Shown here piece after piece: positions 58,436 to 64,000 of a DNA stretch of 64,000 nucleotides. The translations under genes were made by a program, and so were the position numbers. Source of the stretch: Sporolactobacillus sp. CQH2019 (lineage in GTDB: Bacteria; Bacillota; Bacilli; Bacillales; Sporolactobacillaceae). The stretch covers positions 315,942 to 379,941 of the forward strand of contig NZ_JARAJZ010000002.1 of NCBI RefSeq assembly GCF_028765345.1, in the 5' to 3' direction. The stretch's first letter is position 1, and each line of letters begins with the position of its first letter. The notes beneath the pieces were generated by a model. The model made no database searches. It had not been told where the DNA came from and saw nothing but the letters and a program-made list of their open reading frames with translations.

Positions 58436-58660
58436 TCAGCCCATTTTCCCCATCATGTCCATCATTGAGGACATCATTTCATCACATTTGTGCATACAGC
58501 TCATCATATCATCCTTGTTCATCATCATGTCCTTGCCCGACATTCGTTCCATCATCATATGCATGTACTTCATCTGAGTCATCATTTTTTCCATTTCCAT
58601 CATCATCATCATATCCATCGGCATCATCATTGATTGGTTCATCATATCTGTTTTTTCCAT
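58436..58660 (-). CDS. methionine-rich small protein, integration target
   Basis: A 74-residue protein of which about 34 residues are methionine, with two Cys, two His and many Lys/Asp. ATG 58660 follows TTTGGAGG; a longer frame upstream lacks a site. The last 11 codons are the attachment core, and the final Gly-stop comes from phage DNA. Met clusters like MMMMMEMEKMM could bind soft metals such as Cu(I), or store methionine or scavenge oxidants; all are inference. A methionine importer lies 3 kb away. Confidence 0.8.
   Translation of the reverse strand: MEKTDMMNQSMMMPMDMMMMMEMEKMMTQMKYMHMMMERMSGKDMMMNKDDMMSCMHKCDEMMSSMMDMMGKMG
58442..58474. repeat. attR core (33 bp)
   Basis: Identical to 19535-19567. 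It lies in the 3' end of the methionine-rich gene, and the phage supplies the last codon (Gly in place of Asn) and the stop. Confidence 0.93.
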
Positions 58661-58809
58661 TGTAAATTCCTCCAAATGTGATAGTTGCGGAAGAAAAGCA
58701 CGTTTTACCCTTTCGATGATGCCTCTCTCCACAACCTAAATTTACCATGAAAAATGGACACAATCAAAGCAAATCTGCAGTTTGAAAAAAAATTGAAACA
58801 CTAATAGGA

Positions 58810-58838
58810 CGTGAAAAGCAGTATTCACGCCTTTTTTT
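58810..58838 (+). terminator. hairpin with T run
   Basis: CGTGAA and TTCACG enclose eight bases, then CC and seven T. It points rightward although no rightward gene lies directly upstream; it may stop read-through from the integrase or antisense transcription. Confidence 0.55.
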
Positions 58839-58911
58839 CATAACTGATTCATAAAAAAATTCTATCTATCAACCAACAAAACTGCGCCGCCAAGCATTTC
58901 AACCTGTCATT

Positions 58912-59253
58912 TCAGCCGAAAATTTGTTGATTCCGACAGTTCAGTTGATCAATCTTGCGTCCCAGATCCAGCCTTTTCTGCTTCAATCTGAAAAGCTCTT
59001 TTGTAAATTGATCGGAGACTTTCCTCACATCGCAGCCGTGCAGACGATACAATTCAAGAATCCGGCGATTTACTTTACGATACTGTTGTTTCAGATTCTT
59101 TTCCTTCTGTCCGGCCGGCCCAAGCCTGCTCCTTTGAAGTTCGGCCAATTTAGCCTTAATTTCATCCTGCCATTTTTTATCGTGAAGTTCGCCGGCATAA
59201 AGAAACAAGTCCAGATAATTATCGACACAGGCATAATCCGCGTGATTCAACAC
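58912..59253 (-). CDS. unknown helical protein under tandem SAM-I riboswitch control
   Basis: A 113-residue protein: LNHADYACVDNYLDLFLYAGELHD, then a basic coiled region (KIRAKL-like, RSRLGPAGQKEKNLKQQYRKVNRRILELYRLHGCDVRK) and FRLKQKRLDLGRKIDQLN. I choose GTG 59253 because AGAAGGG lies eight bases before it. ATG 59277 falls inside the second riboswitch and has no ribosome site. S-box genes normally make or import methionine, SAM or cysteine; this protein matches none I know. Confidence 0.7.
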   Translation of the reverse strand: MLNHADYACVDNYLDLFLYAGELHDKKWQDEIKAKLAELQRSRLGPAGQKEKNLKQQYRKVNRRILELYRLHGCDVRKVSDQFTKELFRLKQKRLDLGRKIDQLNCRNQQIFG

Positions 59254-59266
59254 TTCTACATCCCTT

Positions 59267-59362
59267 CTTATCTTCATTAATCGTCCGGAATTAGCACAGC
59301 GCTCTGAAAAGAGTCCGTTGCTGAGGTTTCACGGGGCCGGTCCCTCCGCCTCTCTTGATAAG
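59267..59362 (-). promoter_or_regulatory. SAM-I (S-box) riboswitch B
   Basis: On the minus strand it begins CTTATCAAGAGAGGCGGAGG and continues with the conserved GGCCC, TGAAACC, GCAAC and GTGCTAATTCC. P1 closes as TTCTTATC with GATAAGAA. The 3' strand of P1 overlaps the AGAAGGG ribosome site of the following gene, so SAM binding could block translation. Confidence 0.88.
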
Positions 59363-59439
59363 AATGATGGCAGTTAAAAAATAAAAACGATTATTTTTTC
59401 CTTTATAAGAAAAATAACCGCTTCAGTCGTTTTATTTTT

Positions 59440-59540
59440 CTTATCTGCCAGATTAGATCTGCTGGAATTAACACCGTACACAATTTTATGTGCTGGTTGT
59501 CGGGTTTCATCGGGCCAGTCCCTCCGCCTCTCTTGATAAG
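59440..59540 (-). promoter_or_regulatory. SAM-I (S-box) riboswitch A
   Basis: On the minus strand: CTTATCAAGAGAGGCGGAGG, ACTGGCCCGATGAAACCCG, CAACC, GTGTTAATTCCAGCAG and closing GATAAG. It is followed by AT-rich inverted repeats (AAGAAAAATAA / TTATTTTTCTT and longer alternatives, plus 59363-59440) that could act as terminator and antiterminator. It is upstream of riboswitch B in the same leader. Confidence 0.9.
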
Positions 59541-59558
59541 AATTATTTAATTGGCTAT

Positions 59559-59587
59559 ATTCTATCTTAAACCGTTCCTTGTGTCAA
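59559..59587 (-). promoter_or_regulatory. promoter of the tandem riboswitch leader
   Basis: TTGACA (plus 59582-59587) and TAGAAT (plus 59559-59564) with a 17-base spacer on the minus strand. Transcription would begin near 59551, just before riboswitch A. Confidence 0.8.
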
Positions 59588-59647
59588 TAACATTTTTTTA
59601 AAACTCTATCCATGGATTGAGCTGCCTCATTTCCGACCGCGGACCTG

Positions 59648-59923
59648 TCAGTCTTTCTTTGTATCTCCATTTTCCAGCTTCGATAAGGCTTTTTTATAAG
59701 TACCCACCATACGTTTGGCATAAGGGATCAGAATCTCTCCCTGTTCCGACAATTTGACACCGCGCCCGTTCTTTACAAAGAGCTCCGCGTTCAATTCTCT
59801 CTCCAGAGCCTGGATACGGGAAGAGATCGACGGCTGTGATAAAAAGAGTTTTTCCGCCGCCAGATGGAAACTGTGATATTTGACAACGGCAAGGAAGGCG
59901 TCCAGTTGATCAATCGTCATCAT
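59648..59923 (-). CDS. HTH-only LysR-type protein
   Basis: A 91-residue protein: TIDQLDAFLAVVKYHSFHLAAEKLFLSQPSISSRIQALERELNAELFVKNGRGVKLSEQG is a complete LysR DNA-binding domain. The linker helix ends ALSKLENGDTKKD-stop. The 200-residue effector domain is absent and no trace of it lies downstream. It may be a natural short regulator or a truncated gene. It is next to SAM-responsive genes, so a link with sulfur metabolism is possible. Confidence 0.75.
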   Translation of the reverse strand: MMTIDQLDAFLAVVKYHSFHLAAEKLFLSQPSISSRIQALERELNAELFVKNGRGVKLSEQGEILIPYAKRMVGTYKKALSKLENGDTKKD

Positions 59924-60242
59924 TCAGTCACTTTCCTTTAGAAGCATCTTATATGTGGGCAATCCAATTGCGGAGGCATAGATTCATAGATCGTTGTCTT
60001 TTCAATAAAGCAGCACTTTCAATCAAAAACTTTGGAGGAACCCTTTTTCATGCTCTTTCAATAAAAGCGATTTAATCATACACTTTTCTCCGAGCCTCGC
60101 GGAAAACAGCTCTCTCGAATCTCTGATCAGGCTTATCATTGCTACGAGCTTACGCCCTATCGTACAATCTGTCAATCATTATTCCTATTATTTATATATG
60201 ATTTATTTGAATATGACTTTTGCAATTGTAAAACGATCCTAT
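59924..60242. other. intergenic stretch without a supported gene
   Basis: About 320 bases between the LysR-like gene and the metQ terminator. No frame, repeat or RNA fold stands out. Confidence 0.4.
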
Positions 60243-60281
60243 GTAAAAATCCGCTCCCGATTTTTCAGACCGGAAACGGAT
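60243..60281 (-). terminator. terminator after metQ
   Basis: On the minus strand ATCCGTTTCCG pairs (two G-T) with CGGGAGCGGAT and is followed by TTTTT. Confidence 0.8.
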
Positions 60282-60331
60282 CCTTTTGTGTCGTGCCTAT
60301 TCCATTAAAATCATTTGCCGGTCGCTTCAAT

Positions 60332-61162
60332 TCAATCGGAGACCGGAAGAATGGCTCCCTTATACTTCGTGTTGATAAAATCCTGAATCGTTTTCGAATG
60401 AAGCACCTTTACAAGTTCCTTAATTGCTTTCTTGTTCTGATCGCCCTTTCGAACGGCAATGACGTTGGCATAAGGCGATTGCGATCCTTCAAGAATAAGC
60501 GCGTCCTTTTTCGGATTCAGATTCGCCTGCAGCGCATAATTGGTATTGATCGCAAACAGGTCGGCCGCGTTATTTTGATAAGCCTTAGGCAGCAGCGCAG
60601 GATCGATCGGCTGCAGGAATTTTAAATGCTTGATATTGTCGATATCATTGAGTGTCGCTGTCACCTTATCAACGCCCGATTTGATTTTCACGAGCCCCTT
60701 TGACTCAAGCAGCATCAGGATGCGGCCCTGTTCCGCTTTATTGTTGCTTATCTGGACGGTCGCTCCGTCCTTTATGTCGCTGACATTCTTATATTTCTTT
60801 GAATAAATGCCGAAGGGTTCGATGTGTATTTTACCGACACTCACGAGATCTGTATGATTCTGCTTATTATATAAGTTCAAGAAAGGAATATGCTGAAAAT
60901 AGTTTGCGTCGATTTGCTTCGAAGCGAGCGCCTTGTTCGGAAGGACATAATCCTGGAACACTTTGACTTCCAGATTGATCCCTTCTTTCTTAAGAATAGG
61001 CGCTGCTTTTTTCAGGATCTCGGCGTGCGGAACCGGCGAAGCGCCGACAACCAAAGTTACCGGCTTCTGAGTGCTTGATCCGCTCCCGCTGCTCTTCCCG
61101 CAGGCGGCCATCACAAAAACAACAGCTAAAATCAGTGATACGACAAGTATTTTCCTCTTCAT
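60332..61162 (-). CDS. metQ: methionine ABC transporter substrate-binding lipoprotein
   Basis: A 276-residue protein. A lipoprotein signal (LILAVVFVMAAC) is followed by the NlpA/MetQ fold: VVGASPVPHAEILKKAAPILKKEG, VFQDYVLPNKALASKQIDANYFQHIPFL, ILEGSQSPYANVIAVRKGD. It captures D- or L-methionine outside the membrane. ATG 61162 follows GGGGGGATTG. It is the last gene of metN-metI-metQ. Confidence 0.95.
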   Translation of the reverse strand: MKRKILVVSLILAVVFVMAACGKSSGSGSSTQKPVTLVVGASPVPHAEILKKAAPILKKEGINLEVKVFQDYVLPNKALASKQIDANYFQHIPFLNLYNKQNHTDLVSVGKIHIEPFGIYSKKYKNVSDIKDGATVQISNNKAEQGRILMLLESKGLVKIKSGVDKVTATLNDIDNIKHLKFLQPIDPALLPKAYQNNAADLFAINTNYALQANLNPKKDALILEGSQSPYANVIAVRKGDQNKKAIKELVKVLHSKTIQDFINTKYKGAILPVSD

Positions 61163-61223
61163 AGTCAATCCCCCCGTTAAGTTATGCTGATCGGATCGGA
61201 ACCCGTCTCAGTCTGTCTATCTA

Positions 61224-61889
61224 TTATCTTTTATCCACGTGGCGTACGATAATATCGCCGATAATCTGGACAATAAAAACAATGACCAGAACAAATATTG
61301 TTGCAACAAAAGTCACATCATTATTGTTTGCTTCAAATCCGTCATTATAAGCCATTGTGCCGAGCCCGCCGGCTCCGACAACTCCGGCTATTGCCGTATT
61401 GCCGACCAGAGCGATCAGCGTGACCGTCATGCCCGAAATAATCGACGGCATCGACTCGGGAAGCAGGACTTTCCAAATAATTTGCATCCTGCTCGCTCCC
61501 ATGGATTGCGATGCTTCGATCACTCCCTTGTCCACTTCACGCAGACCAATTTCAACGAGCCGGGCGAAAAACGGAGACGCTCCGATGATAATGGACGGCA
61601 GTGCGGCGGAAGAACCGATCATCGTGCCGATAATCAGGACGGTGAGCGGGATAAGCAGAATGATCAGAATGATAAACGGAATGGCACGAAAGATATTGAC
61701 AAAGGATGACGTGATCCGATAGACGATCGCATTTTCGTACAGGCCCCCCTTTGCAGTTAAAAAGAGGACAAGTCCCAGAATAACCCCGAAAATAAAGGTA
61801 AAGACTCCCGAAACGAGCGTCATATAGACCGTCTGACCCGTCGCCGTCAACATCCCCATCCAGTCGACATTTGGAAAAAGCTGACTCAT
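61224..61889 (-). CDS. metI: methionine ABC transporter permease
   Basis: A 221-residue protein with five membrane helices. The ABC-binding EAA loop reads EASQSMGASRMQIIWKVLLPESMPSI (about residues 130-155). The end IIGDIIVRHVDKR is typical. It overlaps metN by ATGA. The B. subtilis name is metP. Confidence 0.95.
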   Translation of the reverse strand: MSQLFPNVDWMGMLTATGQTVYMTLVSGVFTFIFGVILGLVLFLTAKGGLYENAIVYRITSSFVNIFRAIPFIILIILLIPLTVLIIGTMIGSSAALPSIIIGASPFFARLVEIGLREVDKGVIEASQSMGASRMQIIWKVLLPESMPSIISGMTVTLIALVGNTAIAGVVGAGGLGTMAYNDGFEANNNDVTFVATIFVLVIVFIVQIIGDIIVRHVDKR

Positions 61890-62908
61890 GACGGCAGCAC
61901 CTCAACATTCACGTGTTCAGATCTGATTTGTTCAATAGCGGCCTGAACGGAATCCCGTCGGCCGTTAATCAGGAGAATCAATGCCCCGTAAAAACCTTTT
62001 TGTGAGGGTGCCAGTTCACTGACAATCGTCGTCACACGAAGCGCCTCATCATGAAACAGCCTATCCACGACGGACTGCTGATCGGTTTTCCCGTCAAAAA
62101 GAAGCTGCACGATTTTGCCGTCGGGATTGGCCGCCTGGAATTTTTCGATCCGGATCCGCTCTCGTAAAGGAGCTTCCACTTGTCCGACAAACTCCTTCGT
62201 GATCGCTTGCTGCGGGTTCAGAAAGACGTCCTTAACAGCTCCCTCTTCCACAATGCTCCCTTTGTTCAGAACGGCCACACGATTGCAGATTTTGTTGATT
62301 ACGTGCATCTCATGAGTGATGACGACAATGGTGATACCGAGCGAACGGTTGATATCCGACAGAAGCTGCAAAATCGAATCGGTCGTTTTAGGATCGAGGG
62401 CGGAAGTCGCTTCATCACAAAGCAATACCGCCGGATTATTGGCAAGTGCACGCGCGATACCGACGCGCTGTTTCTGACCGCCGCTGAGCTGGGAAGGATA
62501 GGAAGACGCTCTTCCCTCCAGGCCGACAAGCCGGATCAGTTCATCGACGCGCTTCTCACGCTTTTCTTTGGACAGCCCGGACAGTTCGAGCGGAAATGCG
62601 ATATTTTCAGCAACTGTCCTCGACCAGAGCAGATTAAAATGCTGAAAAATCATCCCGATTTGTTTTCTCCTCCGATTAAGTTCTTTCTCGGACAAGTCGG
62701 ACAACACTTGCCCGTCTACTTCAACACGCCCTTCCGTCGGCTTCTCCAGTAAGTTAATCAGCCGAATCAACGTACTCTTGCCCGCGCCGCTGTAACCGAT
62801 CACTCCGAAAATTTCCCCTTGTTTGACTTCAAGGTTTAAATCGGTTAAAGCCTTCACCGGGCCGGCACTTGTTTGATAGATCTTCTTTACATGTGTTAAT
62901 CGAATCAA
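61886..62908 (-). CDS. metN: methionine ABC transporter ATP-binding protein
   Basis: A 340-residue protein. Walker A is GYSGAGKST (about residue 38), Q-loop FQHFNLL, signature LSGGQKQRV, Walker B VLLCDEATSALD. A C-terminal NIL (ferredoxin-like) domain (about 265-340) senses methionine. Start is TTG 62908, with GCGGGGC eight bases upstream. It is preceded by riboswitch C. Confidence 0.95.
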   Translation of the reverse strand: MIRLTHVKKIYQTSAGPVKALTDLNLEVKQGEIFGVIGYSGAGKSTLIRLINLLEKPTEGRVEVDGQVLSDLSEKELNRRRKQIGMIFQHFNLLWSRTVAENIAFPLELSGLSKEKREKRVDELIRLVGLEGRASSYPSQLSGGQKQRVGIARALANNPAVLLCDEATSALDPKTTDSILQLLSDINRSLGITIVVITHEMHVINKICNRVAVLNKGSIVEEGAVKDVFLNPQQAITKEFVGQVEAPLRERIRIEKFQAANPDGKIVQLLFDGKTDQQSVVDRLFHDEALRVTTIVSELAPSQKGFYGALILLINGRRDSVQAAIEQIRSEHVNVEVLPS

Positions 62909-63075
62909 GCATTTTGCCCCGCTTTCAAAAGCCCTCTAACCCATTTTCAAAGAATTAAAGTCAGATGTATTTAATGGGTTATAAAAACGACAAATTCTAC
63001 TTTCTTTCAGGACAGCCTTTAACAGCATCAGAATTTTTCTAATGCTTGCAACCCTCCCCCCTTACGTTTCCGAAA

Positions 63076-63104
63076 AATAAAAAAAACCCTCAAGAGAAGG
63101 GTTT
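63076..63104 (-). terminator. riboswitch-controlled terminator of metNIQ
   Basis: On the minus strand AAACCCTT-CTCTT-GAGGGTTT is followed by a T-rich run (TTTTTTATTTTT). It lies just after riboswitch C and should form when SAM is bound. Confidence 0.9.
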
Positions 63105-63116
63105 GGCTGAAGACCC

Positions 63117-63239
63117 CTCTCATCTTTCAGAAAAACAATCTTTCTGCAGGAATTAGCACCTTCCAAGACTTGCCGAAACGTCAAATCTGGGGGTTGCCGG
63201 GCGTCATCGGGCCTGTCCCTCCGCCACTCTGGATAAGAG
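63117..63239 (-). promoter_or_regulatory. SAM-I (S-box) riboswitch C before metNIQ
   Basis: On the minus strand: CTTATCCAGAGTGGCGGAGG, GGCCCGATGACGCCCGGCAACC, AAGGTGCTAATTCCTGCAG, and closing GATGAGAG. With the terminator that follows it is a classic transcriptional OFF switch. Confidence 0.95.
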
Positions 63240-63268
63240 TTTGTTTCTTATTCATTTGTCGTGTTAAT

Positions 63269-63297
63269 AATTTACCACTTGATCATAGATGTGTCAA
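63269..63297 (-). promoter_or_regulatory. metNIQ promoter
   Basis: TTGACA (plus 63292-63297), a 17-base spacer and TAAATT (plus 63269-63274), upstream of riboswitch C on the minus strand. Confidence 0.8.
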
Positions 63298-63865
63298 CCT
63301 GTCGAAAAATGTTTGAAATTTTAAACTATATATTTACACCTGTACAGCAATTTTCCTTCATTCATTGCCGCTGTGAAACTTTATAAATTAACGCGGGATC
63401 CTCCGGCGTTTGAAAAATCTGAGAACAGGAAATGCCGCTTTTCAAAATAAAAAAACTCGTGAATACGCTCAGCACGTCGCCGGCCATCCAGCAGCCGCAG
63501 CGAAATGAAAGCCGTTCACGGGTTATCGGTCCCTGATTATTGGCCGGTCTTTGCTCTGAGGATCACTTCATTTATAAGATCCGGCCGGCACCCTTGATCG
63601 TCCTATAAACAAGGCGATCGGTCCTGTGGTCCGTCCGCATTTTCCGATCGCCCGTCGCAAACGATATAAAATTGTTTTTCTGTTCCGGCAGCCGTTTTCT
63701 GCCGCAGGTACGGCTCCTTCAATCGAACTTTCATTAAATCCGTCCCGGGGGAAATAAGTCCGGAATCCTTCCTAATCCGATGGCAGGAAATCGCCGGAAA
63801 GTTTGAGATTAATAACATTCGGGCGCGGAATCTGTCTATATTCCAGTTCACCCCGGGAAACAACA
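63298..63865. other. intergenic stretch with one doubtful frame and a hairpin
   Basis: A leftward 86-codon frame (63603-63863, MFPGVNWNIDRFRARM...) has no ribosome site and no recognisable content. On the minus strand CCCGTGAA and TTCACGAG (plus 63449-63524) enclose about 60 bases and are followed by seven T, possibly a terminator with an inner stem. Confidence 0.4.
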
Positions 63866-63890
63866 GCCGGCTCTTTTGTCAGGAGCCGGC
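63866..63890 (-). terminator. terminator after gerE
   Basis: GCCGGCTC (63866-63873) pairs perfectly with GAGCCGGC (63883-63890), just past the gerE stop. The T run on the minus strand is weak. Confidence 0.7.
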
Positions 63891-63895
63891 CAGTG

Positions 63896-64000
63896 CTATA
63901 ATTTTAATTCTCCGAGCCTGAGCAGTTCGACAACCGCCTGGGACCGTCCTTTCACACCCAATTTCTGCATCGTGTTTGAGATATGATTGCGGACGGTTTT
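63896..64000 (-). CDS. gerE: spore-coat gene regulator GerE, C-terminal part
   Basis: The last 34 residues are visible: KTVRNHISNTMQKLGVKGRSQ, then AVVELLRLGELKL-stop. This is the LuxR-type HTH recognition helix and end of GerE, which controls late mother-cell coat genes with sigma-K. The N-terminus lies beyond the window. In B. subtilis gerE lies close to gerM; here the gap is about 47.7 kb. Confidence 0.93.
   Translation of the reverse strand, partial: KTVRNHISNTMQKLGVKGRSQAVVELLRLGELKL

Larger units (their letters stand above)
19535..58474. mobile_element. prophage (siphovirus type), about 38.9 kb
   Basis: A 33-bp exact direct repeat bounds the element. Its order is cargo, lysis, tail, head, packaging, DNA metabolism, early control, repressor and integrase. 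Head and tail genes are of the Listeria A118/Lactobacillus siphovirus kind, with a long tape measure gene. It inserts into the 3' end of the methionine-rich gene at 58436-58660. Damage to the large terminase and the methyltransferase suggests it is now defective, although control, integration and lysis genes look whole. Confidence 0.95.

Noticed and set aside
63603-63863. 86-codon leftward frame before gerE's end
   Set aside because: No ribosome site and no recognisable motif.

Overview
The window looks like a chromosome segment of a Gram-positive endospore former (Bacillota, Bacilli). It carries gerM, gerE and a YjcZ-type tiny membrane protein, SAM-I riboswitches, GGAGG-type ribosome sites, and a phage with Bacillus/Lactobacillus/Listeria-type head and tail genes. 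The mix resembles Sporolactobacillaceae or related bacilli; that placement is an inference.

Left flank (1-12.1 kb) is accessory: a divergent MFS/LysR pair, a flavodoxin, a small paralogous protein, the decayed remains of a phage repressor, a ferrochelatase of Gram-negative type, a macrolide-type glycosyltransferase, and a DHA2 multidrug pump with its TetR regulator. Between pump and regulator lie the remains of a second pump/regulator copy. A holin-like type I toxin candidate and a structured RNA candidate follow. From 12.6 to 16.2 kb comes the conserved block tRNA-Arg, ysnB, rdgB, rph, gerM, then an LD-carboxypeptidase, a second copy of the small paralogue and a YjcZ-family gene.

A complete-looking prophage of about 38.9 kb lies at 19,535-58,474. 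It is bounded by a 33-bp exact direct repeat (attL/attR) in the 3' end of a methionine-rich small gene, and the tyrosine integrase is beside attR. Lysogeny genes (repressor, ImmA-like protease, surface DUF4352 protein, integrase) read rightward. Early, replication, packaging, head, tail and lysis genes read leftward from a promoter with 17-bp TTCTTAG-N3-CTAAGAA operators. Between attL and the lysis genes sit two rightward cargo operons, each pairing an acidic protein with an AP2-domain zinc-ribbon protein, behind near-identical promoters with a 14-bp palindrome. Two prophage genes are damaged: the large terminase has an amber codon in its Walker A loop, and the C5 cytosine methyltransferase is frameshifted before motif X. 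The prophage is therefore probably unable to package as sequenced.

Right flank (58.4-64 kb): the methionine-rich gene, an unknown helical protein behind two tandem SAM-I riboswitches, an HTH-only LysR protein, the metN-metI-metQ methionine importer behind a third SAM-I riboswitch, and the 3' end of gerE. In Bacillus subtilis gerE and gerM are close neighbours on the same strand; here about 47.7 kb including the prophage separates them.
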